Below the pieces are notes generated by a model. It was not told the DNA's origin. It worked only from the letters and a program-made list of their open reading frames with translations, and searched no databases. Below, piece after piece: positions 1 to 8,366 of a stretch of 35,103 bases of DNA. Within the stretch, counting starts at the first letter, position 1. Each line of letters starts with the position of its first letter. Both the position numbers and the translations under genes were made by a program. The DNA comes from Zoogloea dura (lineage in GTDB: Bacteria > Pseudomonadota > Gammaproteobacteria > Burkholderiales > Rhodocyclaceae): assembly GCF_012927165.1 (NCBI RefSeq), contig NZ_JABBGA010000035.1, positions 1-35,103 of the forward strand, read 5' to 3'.

Positions 1-2351
1 CACACCCGGTCGCCGATGGAGGCCTTCTGGTACAGGCCCGCATCCACGCTCAGGTCGCTTTCGCCCGCGCTCAGGTTGACCACCCCGGTCTTGCCCGTCA
101 GGGGGTCGAAGTCGCTGTCGGTCGCATCATTGCCACCCAGGTCCTTGCCGCTCAGGAAGTAGCCGGTCGGCGCCACCACCTGGGCCGAGTAGTCGCCCGG
201 TGCCAGGTTGTTGAACAGGTAGCTGCCATCCGCCCCGGTGGTGGTGGTACCGACCACATTGCCGCTGGCGTCGATCAGCTTGACGGTCACCCCGGCCAGA
301 CCGGCTTCACCAGCGTCCTGCACGCCGTTGGCGTTCTTGTCCAGCCACACCTTGTCGCCGAGGGCGGCGGTGCGCTCGTCCACGAAGTCGTTGCCGGTGC
401 TGGTGCCCCCTGCCGGCACGGTCACGGCGATCACGTTGGGATTGCCGCCGTCCTTGTCGGAGACGTCGAGGTAGCCCGGCTTGTTGGTTTCCTCCACCGT
501 GTAGTTACCGGCAGGGACGTTATTGAAGCTGTAGTTGCCGCTGGTATCGGTCGTGGTGCTGGCCACGATGTTCCCGGCGCTGTCCTTCAGCACCACGGTC
601 ACGCCGGCGATCGGCGCGTCGCCCGTGTTGTTGTTGTCCAGGTCCTCGCGCACGGTGCCGGTGATGGCGCCGGGCGTGGCGACGATGCCCGCATCCCAGC
701 TGCGATCGGATTCGCCGGACTGCAGGACGGTCTGGATCGTCCTGCCGGTGGCCGCGTCGGCATCGCTGTCGCTGGCGTCGGTGGCCGCCGCTGCGTCCCG
801 GGTGGTGAAGGCATAGCCGGCCGGCAGCGTGGCCTTGTCGAACTGGACGCTGTAGGTGCCGGGCTTCAGCCCGCTGAACAGGTAGTTGCCCGCAGCATCG
901 GTGTTCTGGCTGCTCACCACGTTGCCCGCGGCATCCAGCAGGGACACCCTGACGCCCTGCACGCCGGCTTCAGCCGCATCCTGCACGCCATTGGCGTTGC
1001 TGTCGTACCAGACCTTGTCGCCCAACTCGGCCAGCTTGTAGAGGCCGGCATCCACGTCCGGGTTGTTCTGCCCTGACACCAGGCTGACCAGCCCGCTCTG
1101 CCCCGCCGCGTTGATGTCACTGTCGATGGCCTCAACGCCCCCCAGGTCCTGGCCGCTGATTTCATAGCCCGCCGGCTTGACCACGGCCACCGAGTAGGTG
1201 CCGGGCGTCACGCTGAAGCTGTACTGGCCATCCGCCCCCGTGGTGGTGCTCTGCACCACCGCGCCCGTGGCATCCCGCAGCTGCACCACGACATTGGCAA
1301 TGCCCGCCTCGCCCGCGTCCTGCACGCCGTTGGCGTTGGTGTCCTCCCACACCCGGTCTCCGAGAATGGCCGGGCGCTCGTCCACGAAGTTGTTGCCGGT
1401 ACTGGTGGCGCCGGAAACCACACTCACCGCAATCACGTTGAGATCGCCGCCATCCTTGTCGGAGACGTCCAGGTAGGTCGGCTTGTTGGTCTCCACCACC
1501 GTGTAGCTACCCGGGGGCAGGCCGTTGAAGACGTAGTTGCCGCTGCCGTCTGTAGTGGTGGTGGCCACCACCTTGCCGCTGCTGTCCAGCAGGGTGACGG
1601 TCACGCCTGGGATCGGCGTGTCGCCGATGTCATCGTTATTGCTGTCTTCCAGCACGGTGCCGGATATGGCGCCCGGAACGGGCACGGCGAAGGTGATGGT
1701 ATTCGGTGTGACGTCGAGGTCGGCGCCACCACAGCCAGCGGTCCCGCCGTCGTCACGCACCTGGAAGGTGAAGGACTGGGCCCCGCCGGCATCGACCGGT
1801 GCCAGGTAACTCAGCTTGCCGGCAGCGATATCGGACGCCAGGATCTCCTGCCCGGCCACCACGGCGACACCATCCAGGCGCAGCACGCCGCTGGCCGGCA
1901 CCGAATCGATCACCACCGACTTGAAGCCGTTGCCCTCCACCGCATCGACAAAGCCGAAGTCGCCGAGCCCGAGTACGTAGACATCGCCGTTGGCCAGCGC
2001 CACCCCCTCGTCCGCGCCGGTGGGGGCGTCATTGACCGGCGTAACCTGGACCGTCAGGTCGAGGATGAAGCCGCTGCCCGTACTGTCGGTACCCAGCACG
2101 CTCACTTCCAGTTGGCCGTTGAAGTTGGGCAGCGAGCTCATGTCCAGGCTCAGGGTGTCCTTGTCGACGGCGGTGAAATAGCCGGCCGTGACCTCCTGGT
2201 ACACCCCATCCACCTTTACATACAGCCTGATCTTCTCGGGATTGATCGCCGAATAGTTTGAATCCGCCAGCTTGAGCAGGTCGAACAACTCAAAAGTCTT
2301 GCTGGTGTCTTCACAAAGGGAAATGCTTGTTGCGTAACGCGGCAGTGCCAT
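1..2351 (-). CDS. Giant SdrD-B-like repeat surface protein, partial (C-terminus beyond left edge)
   Basis: One uninterrupted frame runs from an ATG at 2351 (GGAG about 7 nt upstream) to the window edge, giving about 783 residues. There is no N-terminal signal peptide, as expected for a type I secretion substrate whose signal is C-terminal. Residues about 1-110 are unassigned and end in a VNDAPT segment typical of cadherin/VCBS-like adhesins; about 115-225 form one further adhesin-like beta domain. From about 226 onward come successive SdrD-B-like (Cna-B-type) domains starting near 226, 329, 440, 557, 661 and 778. They share D-x-N-x-N-G (calcium-loop-like) openings, a GxVWxDxNANGVQDAGEAG-type signature and a YxFxxLxPGxYxV close. 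The role is probably a secreted or cell-surface adhesin exported by the divergent operon at 3053-8351. That partnership is inferred from position; no RTX repeats or secretion signal are visible because the C-terminus is missing. Confidence 0.9.
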   Translation of the reverse strand, partial: MALPRYATSISLCEDTSKTFELFDLLKLADSNYSAINPEKIRLYVKVDGVYQEVTAGYFTAVDKDTLSLDMSSLPNFNGQLEVSVLGTDSTGSGFILDLTVQVTPVNDAPTGADEGVALANGDVYVLGLGDFGFVDAVEGNGFKSVVIDSVPASGVLRLDGVAVVAGQEILASDIAAGKLSYLAPVDAGGAQSFTFQVRDDGGTAGCGGADLDVTPNTITFAVPVPGAISGTVLEDSNNDDIGDTPIPGVTVTLLDSSGKVVATTTTDGSGNYVFNGLPPGSYTVVETNKPTYLDVSDKDGGDLNVIAVSVVSGATSTGNNFVDERPAILGDRVWEDTNANGVQDAGEAGIANVVVQLRDATGAVVQSTTTGADGQYSFSVTPGTYSVAVVKPAGYEISGQDLGGVEAIDSDINAAGQSGLVSLVSGQNNPDVDAGLYKLAELGDKVWYDSNANGVQDAAEAGVQGVRVSLLDAAGNVVSSQNTDAAGNYLFSGLKPGTYSVQFDKATLPAGYAFTTRDAAAATDASDSDADAATGRTIQTVLQSGESDRSWDAGIVATPGAITGTVREDLDNNNTGDAPIAGVTVVLKDSAGNIVASTTTDTSGNYSFNNVPAGNYTVEETNKPGYLDVSDKDGGNPNVIAVTVPAGGTSTGNDFVDERTAALGDKVWLDKNANGVQDAGEAGLAGVTVKLIDASGNVVGTTTTGADGSYLFNNLAPGDYSAQVVAPTGYFLSGKDLGGNDATDSDFDPLTGKTGVVNLSAGESDLSVDAGLYQKASIGDRV

Positions 2352-3052
2352 GACCAATCTCCATCGCTGTGTTTTTCGTTTCGACCCCGAGATAAAGAGG
2401 GAGCGAGCCGTGAAATCAGGGATGAAAAGGCAATTAGCGCGCCAACGACCCGCATAAATTTGTCAAAAACGATATTTTCAAATCACCTCAATTACTTATA
2501 CAAAAAGAAAAGCTTATTAACAAATATTAAAAACGGCACATCAAACCTGCTGTAAGAAATCCCGACACCCATATATGAAAAATCAGGTAAATCCGCGGCA
2601 ACACATCCTCTTCTTTCTCATAAAAAACAGCAAAAATCAAAACCAAAGCACTGTTTTAAATGAAATTTTTAAAAACAAAACACCCACAAAAAAACAAGCC
2701 TCCCCTTCCACCCTCTACCCAGAAATCACTCAAACCCCCATAAAATTCTTCGACAGGCATTTATTCACAACACCACCTCACCATGCGACATTTCCTTTAA
2801 AACCAAAAACCACAAAAAAATACTAATCACCCAACCAAAAGAAACAAAATGTTGTTAAAAATAAGACACGATTTTCAACCCCACCCTCTTTCCCCATAAA
2901 AAGTCACATAAAAATTGAAAACAAAACCCCATTAAAAGAGTTCGTGATTTTTTGACATTTTTCCACCTCCGCTCCTGTGGCACCATCGGCAGCCTGAAAA
3001 CAGGGAAACCGGATTACGGCTTCCAGCGAATCGCCCTACCGAGTTCATTCCC
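2352..3052. other. Long AT-rich, G-depleted divergent intergenic region
   Basis: This 701-bp gap separates the adhesin gene from the secretion operon. The core from about 2460 to 2945 is AT-rich and full of A-tracts, unlike the GC-rich flanks. By hand count 2641-2940 holds about 19 G against 87 C, so the plus strand is mostly A and C. It must carry both divergent promoters. I found no convincing -35/-10 pair for either gene: TTGACA at 2952-2957 lacks a -10 partner, and TTGAAA (minus, 2481-2476) has only a weak -10 17 nt on. The short open frame inside (2575-2826) is low-complexity and looks non-coding. Nucleoid-protein silencing or a long unstructured leader are plausible inferences. Confidence 0.7.
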
Positions 3053-5224
3053 ATGCCTGAATCCCCCACCTTCATTCCGGGCTCGGCCCCGGTCGATGGC
3101 ATCATCGACCAACTGATGTTCCTGGCCCATTTCTTCGGAAAGCGTGCCGACCCCGTCCAGTTGCTGGCCGACACGCCAATTCAATCGGGCCGCATCGGCG
3201 AATCACATATCCATGAATGCGCCCAGCGTGGCGGCCTCCACCTCAGCCGCACGGACAAGCAGCCCGAGGCCTTCCGGCCCTCGGAACTGCCGGCCCTGAT
3301 CGTGGTTGCAAACGGTGAACCGCTGGTGGTGCTGAAACAGGAGGGGGCCCAATTTGAATGCGTGCAGGCGGGCATCTGCGGCAGCGTCCGCCTTGATGCC
3401 GCCGCCATCGCCCAGGACTACCCAGGGGTCGCCTACTTCGTCCGGCCACGGGTGTTCTTCGACAGCCGCAGCCTGCTCTATCACCTGCCCCGCCCGCGGC
3501 GCTGGTTCTGGGACACCCTGCTGGCCAACCGCAGCATCTACGGCTGGGCCCTGCTGGCCACCGTGATGAGCAACCTGTTCGCGGCAGTCATCCCCTTCTA
3601 CACAATGTCGGTCTACGACCGGGTCATTCCCAACAACGCCCTCGAGAGCCTGTGGGTCCTTACCGCCGCGGTGGGGCTGGTCATCGTCTTCGACCTGGTC
3701 ATCAAGCTGCTGCGCAGCTACCTGCTCGAGTCGGCGGCGCGCAAGGCCGACATCGCCATGTCGGCGCACGTCTTTGCCCACGCCCTGCGCCTGCGGGCGG
3801 CGCACCGGCCCGCCTCGGGCGGCGTGCTCGCCAACATCGTGCGGGACTTCGAATCGGTGCGGGAATTCGTCACCTCATCAACCCTCACGGTGCTCGGCGA
3901 CCTGCCCTTCATGCTGTTCTTCCTGGTCCTGATCGCCCTCGTCGGCAACTGGCTGGTGCTGGTCCCGGCACTCATCATTCCGCTGACCATCGGCGTCTCG
4001 GTGCTGATCCGCCGGCCGCTGACCCGCCTGCTCGGCGCGAGCATGCAGGAGTCGGCCCAGCGCACCGCCCACCTGTTCGAAACGATGCACGGAGTGGACA
4101 CCCTCAAATGCCTGGGCGCCGAAGCCTGGGCCCGGCGCAAGTGGGAGATGCTGACCGTCAAGATCTCGGAAAACGCCGTGCAGATGCGGGAATGGACAGC
4201 CTTCGGCAGCTATGCCTCGCTGCTCCTGACCAGCGTGGCGACGGTGCTGATCGTCATGTTCGGCGCCCTGCTGATCGCCGAAGGGCAACTGACCATGGGC
4301 CAGCTGATCGCCGTGTCGATGCTGGCCGCCCGCGCCATCACGCCGGCAACCCAGATCGCCGCGCTGGTCGTCCGCTACGAGCAGACCCGCCAGGCACTGC
4401 AGGCCCTCGACAAGGTGATGGAATCGCCCACCGACGAGGCCGGCGACAGCCTGCACCTGCCACGCCTCCAGGGCCGCATCGACTTCCGGGATGTGCACTT
4501 TGCCTACCCGGCCTCGCCGCCCCTGCTGAAAGGCCTCAGCCTGAGCATCCGCCCCGGCGAGAAGGTCGGCTTCATCGGCCGCATCGGCTCGGGCAAGAGC
4601 ACCCTGTGCCGCCTCCTCCTCAACCTGTACGCCCCGGACCAGGGGGCCGTGCTGGTGGATGGCCTGTCGGTCGGCCAGTTGGAGCCCCAGAGCCTGCGCC
4701 GCCAGGTGGGCTACGTCCCGCAGGACGTCGTGCTGTTCCACGGCGACATCCGCGAGAACATCCTGCTCGGCAACAGCCAGGCAAGCGATGCCCAGCTCCT
4801 GGAGGCCCTGCGGATGTCCTGCCTCGACGAAACCCTGGCGCAGATGCCCAACGGCCTCGGCACCCAGGTCGGCGAGCGCGGCGAACGCCTGTCCGGCGGC
4901 CAGCGCCAGGCCGTCTCCATCGCCCGGGCGCTGGTCCAGCAACCACGTCTGCTGCTCCTCGACGAGCCCTCGAGCATGATGGACCCCGGCACCGAAGCCC
5001 GCCTGATCGAGAACCTGCACAGTCTCAAGGACACCACCCTGCTGCTGGTCACGCACCGGATGGCCATGTTGCCTCTGGTGGATCGTCTGGTCGTCCTCGA
5101 CCAGGGCCGGGTCGTCCTCGACGGCCCCCGCGCCGACGTGCTGCGCAAGCTGCAAGGAGCCCCCGGCAGCAACGCCACCAGTGCCGCCAGCACCGGAGCC
5201 CCCCCCAAGGAGTTCGCCGCATGA
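3053..5224 (+). CDS. Type I secretion ABC transporter/ATPase (LapB-like)
   Basis: This 723-residue protein is the inner-membrane permease-ATPase of a type I secretion system. Residues about 1-130 form a C39-peptidase-like domain without the catalytic cysteine, which in LapB/HlyB-type exporters binds rather than cleaves substrate. A membrane domain follows (about 155-440). The nucleotide-binding domain has Walker A GRIGSGKST at 509-517, signature LSGGQ at 613-617, Walker B LLLLDEP at 633-639 and an H-loop histidine at 668. Length and order fit the LapB family. The start at 3053 has only a poor ribosome site, so a slightly different start is possible. It overlaps the next gene by ATGA, indicating translational coupling. 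The likely substrate is the divergent repeat protein (inference from adjacency). Confidence 0.95.
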   Translation: MPESPTFIPGSAPVDGIIDQLMFLAHFFGKRADPVQLLADTPIQSGRIGESHIHECAQRGGLHLSRTDKQPEAFRPSELPALIVVANGEPLVVLKQEGAQFECVQAGICGSVRLDAAAIAQDYPGVAYFVRPRVFFDSRSLLYHLPRPRRWFWDTLLANRSIYGWALLATVMSNLFAAVIPFYTMSVYDRVIPNNALESLWVLTAAVGLVIVFDLVIKLLRSYLLESAARKADIAMSAHVFAHALRLRAAHRPASGGVLANIVRDFESVREFVTSSTLTVLGDLPFMLFFLVLIALVGNWLVLVPALIIPLTIGVSVLIRRPLTRLLGASMQESAQRTAHLFETMHGVDTLKCLGAEAWARRKWEMLTVKISENAVQMREWTAFGSYASLLLTSVATVLIVMFGALLIAEGQLTMGQLIAVSMLAARAITPATQIAALVVRYEQTRQALQALDKVMESPTDEAGDSLHLPRLQGRIDFRDVHFAYPASPPLLKGLSLSIRPGEKVGFIGRIGSGKSTLCRLLLNLYAPDQGAVLVDGLSVGQLEPQSLRRQVGYVPQDVVLFHGDIRENILLGNSQASDAQLLEALRMSCLDETLAQMPNGLGTQVGERGERLSGGQRQAVSIARALVQQPRLLLLDEPSSMMDPGTEARLIENLHSLKDTTLLLVTHRMAMLPLVDRLVVLDQGRVVLDGPRADVLRKLQGAPGSNATSAASTGAPPKEFAA

Positions 5225-6549
5225 ATGCCCCGATTCCCCCGCGCCTCGACAGCCAACCCCTCGGGCCCCATCCCGACTTCGACCGGGGCCCCCGTCGCGC
5301 CGCGCTGCTCCTCCTCGGCACCACGACCCTGTTCTTCGTCCTGCTTTTCGCCTGGATGAGCCTGGCCCGCCTGGACATCTCGGTGAACGCCAGCGGCGCC
5401 GTCGTGCCCTCCAGCCGGACCCAGCAGATCCAGAGCATGGAGGGTGGCATCCTCACGCTTCTGAATGCCCGGGAAGGCAGCGTGGTCCGCCAGGGCGACG
5501 TCCTCGCCGTGGTGCAGAACCTGCAATTCAACGCCGACATGGGCGAGTCGCAGCAAGCCCTGTGGGGCGCCCGCGCCGCCCTGATCCGCCTCGAAGCCGA
5601 AGCCCGCGGCACCTCGCCGCTCTTCCCGCCCGAACTGGAAGGCCAGGCCCCCGAGCTGGTGCGGGAACAACGCACCCTGTGGCAGAGCCGCCGCCAGGAG
5701 CGCCAGAACACCCTGGAAACCCTCTCACGCCAGCTGGCCCAGCGCCAGCAAGAACTGGCCGAGGCGCGGACCCGCCACCAGACCCTTTCCGAAAGCATCG
5801 GGCCGGCCCGCGAAGCCCTCGCCATTGAGGAAAAGCTGGGCGCCGCCGGCGCCGGTGCACGGGCCGACCTGCTTGCCGCGCAGCAACGCTACAGCAGCCA
5901 GAAGGGCGACCTGGAAGCCACCCGCATCACCATCGGACGCACCGAGGCCGCCGTGGCCGAAGCCCAGTCGCGCCTGTCGGAAACCCGCGCGCGCTTCCTC
6001 ACCGAAACCAGCAAGGAAAAAAACGAACTGGAACTGCGCGCCGCCACCCTCACCGAACAACTGGCGGGCCGCAGCGACAAGGTCGCCCGGCGGGAGCTGC
6101 GCGCGCCCCTCGACGGAGTGGTCAACCGCCTCCTGGTCAACACCCTGGGCGGCGTGGTGAAACCCGGCGAGAGCATCATGGAAGTGATTCCCGCCGACGA
6201 TCGTCTCCTCGTGTCGGCCCGCGTCAAGCCCGCGGACATCGCCTTCATCAAGGCCGGCCAGGCCGCCCGGGTGCGTATCAGCGCCTACGACTCGTCCATC
6301 TTTGGCACCCTCGAGGCCGAGGTGGTCCGGGTCGGTGCCGACGCCATCGTGGATGCGGAACGCAAGGAGACCTACTTCGACGTCTTCCTGGCCACCCGCC
6401 GCAATTACCTGGGCGAGGCCGCCGAGCACCTTGCCATCTCCCCCGGCATGGCCGCCGACACCAGTATCCGGACCGGCCAGCGCACGCTGATGGAGTATCT
6501 GCTCAAACCCCTGGTCAAGACCCTCGACAAGTCCCTGCGGGAACGCTGA
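5221..6549 (+). CDS. HlyD-family type I secretion membrane-fusion protein (LapC-like)
   Basis: The periplasmic adaptor of the secretion system, 442 residues. A short cytoplasmic N-terminus precedes one membrane helix (about 27-47), then a lipoyl/barrel half-motif, a long alpha-helical coiled-coil hairpin rich in Glu, Gln, Arg and Ala (about 110-290), and the second lipoyl/beta-barrel half including RAPLDGVVNRLLV. That order is diagnostic of HlyD-type adaptors, which bridge the ABC transporter and the outer-membrane channel. The ATG at 5221 overlaps the stop of the transporter gene (ATGA), and its own stop overlaps the next start (TGATG). A much longer frame extends upstream, but that part is out-of-frame shadow of the transporter gene. 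Confidence 0.95.
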   Translation: MNAPIPPRLDSQPLGPHPDFDRGPRRAALLLLGTTTLFFVLLFAWMSLARLDISVNASGAVVPSSRTQQIQSMEGGILTLLNAREGSVVRQGDVLAVVQNLQFNADMGESQQALWGARAALIRLEAEARGTSPLFPPELEGQAPELVREQRTLWQSRRQERQNTLETLSRQLAQRQQELAEARTRHQTLSESIGPAREALAIEEKLGAAGAGARADLLAAQQRYSSQKGDLEATRITIGRTEAAVAEAQSRLSETRARFLTETSKEKNELELRAATLTEQLAGRSDKVARRELRAPLDGVVNRLLVNTLGGVVKPGESIMEVIPADDRLLVSARVKPADIAFIKAGQAARVRISAYDSSIFGTLEAEVVRVGADAIVDAERKETYFDVFLATRRNYLGEAAEHLAISPGMAADTSIRTGQRTLMEYLLKPLVKTLDKSLRER

Positions 6550-8351
6550 TGAAAACCCCTTGCCCGGCCCACCGGCCGATCCTCGCCCTAGTCCTCGCCC
6601 TTGCCGCCATGGCCACCCAGGCCGCCCCCCTGCCGACGGTGGTGGACAAGGTCCTGCTGCTGCAGCCCGGGGTGCGTTCCGCCCAGGCCCTGCTGCGCGC
6701 CGCCGAGGCTCAGATCACCCAGGCCCGCTCCGATTTTGCACCGACCCTGGGATTGAGCTACCGCAACACCGACTCCCGCGACGAAACCCAGGGAAACCCT
6801 GTGGATCGGCGGCTCCGCCGCAACGATGCCAGCCTGCGCTGGAACATCTTCAACGGGGCAGCCGACACCCACCGACTGCGCTCGGCGGCCTTCGGACGGG
6901 ATGCCGCCGAAGCCGACCTGGACAACGTCCTCGAACAACTCACCTACGAGATCACCGAGGCCTACACCGACGTGGTCCGTCTGCGCCAGACCATGGACAG
7001 CCTGCGGGCCACCCTCGAACGCCAGGAACAGGTAGCAGCCAATGTGGCCCGGCGGGTCGAGGCCGGCCGCATCCCGTCCGCCGAGCTCGACCTGATCCAC
7101 GTCCGCCAGATCCAGAACCAGGCCCTGCTCGGCCAGTTGCGCGCCCAGCTGGGCACCGCCGAGTACCGCTACCGCCTGCTCGCTGGCGAAGCCCCCGAGG
7201 CACTGGTCACGCCCTCGCTCCGGACCGACGCCAAGGCTGGCGACCTGGATGCCCTGGTGGAGCGCATCCGCGAACGCAGCCCCCGGCTGCGCGCCGCGCT
7301 CCAGCGCAGTGCAGCCCGCCAGGCCGACATCGGCGTCGCCCGCGGCAGCTTCTTCCCGTCGGTGGACCTGTCCTTCAGCAAGCGCCTGGACAACCACAGC
7401 AATCCCGTGCCGGTCACCGACACCGACCGCTCGACCCAGCTGCAGGTCAGCATCGACATTCCGCTCGGCGGCAAGAACCTTGGACGCCATACCGAGGCCG
7501 TGGCGCGCCACCAGGCCGCCCAGGCCGATGCCGATAAGCTGCTCTTGAAGGTATCCCGCGAGCTCACCGACCTGCACCACCAGTACCTGGAAGCCTCCGG
7601 CATCGCCCCCCGGCTGGAACAGCGGGTGATGGCGGCGCAACGGGTCGCCGCCGCCTATGCGCTGCATTTCGAGGCAGGCCGGCGCAGCCTCAACGATCTC
7701 TCCATCGCGCAGGACGAACTCTTCAGCGGCCAGCGTGCCTTGATCGAGAACCGGGCCCAGCAGATCACCCTGCAAGCCCAGCTGCTGAGCCTCGCCGGCG
7801 AACTGCGGGAGGCCCTGCGGACGCGCTACCAGGCGGCTCCCATCACCCCAGAGCTGCTCGGCACGGAGCCTTACAGCCCGGCATTCGCCGCGGCGCCGCT
7901 GCCGGTCATCGAAGCCCCGCCGGCACCGCGCATGGATCTGGATGAAGCAGCTACCTCACCAACCGCCACGGCGGGCCTGCCGCCAGCCCGGCAGATCCAG
8001 GCCTGGGCCACCGCCTGGTCGGCCGGCGACTACACCGCCTACCGCAGCTTCTATGCCGAAGACTTCAGGCCGGGTCGCGGACGCAGCCTGGCCGGCTGGG
8101 AAGAAGAGCGCCGCCGGCGTCTGGCCGAGGCCCGTTCGCCGCAGATTCTCATCGAGGATGTGCAAGTCCGCAGCACTGGCGCGGAGCGGGTCAGCCTGCG
8201 CTTCGTACAGCGCTACAGCGCTGGCCACTACCAGGACGTGGTACGCAAGCAACTCGACTGGGCACGCCAGGACGGGCGCTGGAAGATAGTCGCAGAAACG
8301 GTCCTGGCCGCGCCGGCCAAGGCCACGGCAGAAGTCACCCCGGAGCCCTGA
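6549..8351 (+). CDS. TolC-family outer-membrane channel with C-terminal NTF2-like domain
   Basis: A 600-residue outer-membrane protein with a signal peptide ending near residue 25. Residues about 30-425 form a TolC/LapE-like efflux domain: two internally related halves rich in long amphipathic helices, with AEYRYRLLAGEAPEAL at the end of the first half. A Pro/Ala-rich linker (about 440-475) leads to residues about 478-592. That tail, with AWATAWSAGDYTAYRSFYA, a basic EEERRRRL stretch and a terminal DGRWKIVAET strand, looks like an NTF2/SnoaL-type domain of the kind found on some periplasmic L,D-transpeptidase-like proteins. It is the third cistron of the secretion operon and supplies the exit channel. 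The extra domain is not part of a normal TolC; its role is unknown, perhaps cell-wall anchoring or binding of an envelope ligand. Confidence 0.9.
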   Translation: MKTPCPAHRPILALVLALAAMATQAAPLPTVVDKVLLLQPGVRSAQALLRAAEAQITQARSDFAPTLGLSYRNTDSRDETQGNPVDRRLRRNDASLRWNIFNGAADTHRLRSAAFGRDAAEADLDNVLEQLTYEITEAYTDVVRLRQTMDSLRATLERQEQVAANVARRVEAGRIPSAELDLIHVRQIQNQALLGQLRAQLGTAEYRYRLLAGEAPEALVTPSLRTDAKAGDLDALVERIRERSPRLRAALQRSAARQADIGVARGSFFPSVDLSFSKRLDNHSNPVPVTDTDRSTQLQVSIDIPLGGKNLGRHTEAVARHQAAQADADKLLLKVSRELTDLHHQYLEASGIAPRLEQRVMAAQRVAAAYALHFEAGRRSLNDLSIAQDELFSGQRALIENRAQQITLQAQLLSLAGELREALRTRYQAAPITPELLGTEPYSPAFAAAPLPVIEAPPAPRMDLDEAATSPTATAGLPPARQIQAWATAWSAGDYTAYRSFYAEDFRPGRGRSLAGWEEERRRRLAEARSPQILIEDVQVRSTGAERVSLRFVQRYSAGHYQDVVRKQLDWARQDGRWKIVAETVLAAPAKATAEVTPEP

Positions 8352-8366
8352 GCACAGACTGCGGGC

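Noticed and set aside
2575-2826. 83-codon open frame in the AT-rich island
   Set aside because: Lys/Pro/Thr-rich low-complexity product, no ribosome site, explained by the A/C-rich composition.
2952-2957. Perfect TTGACA -35 box before the secretion operon
   Set aside because: No -10-like hexamer lies 16-18 bp downstream; the DNA there is GC-rich.
2978-2993. Sigma-54-like TGGCAC element upstream of the type I secretion operon
   Set aside because: The GG and GC are 11 bp apart instead of the obligatory 10, and the -12 part is GCAGC rather than TTGC.
3652-5220. In-frame 5' extension of the HlyD gene giving a 965-residue protein
   Set aside because: The extension is an out-of-frame reading of the ABC transporter gene; the true adaptor starts at the overlapping ATG at 5221.
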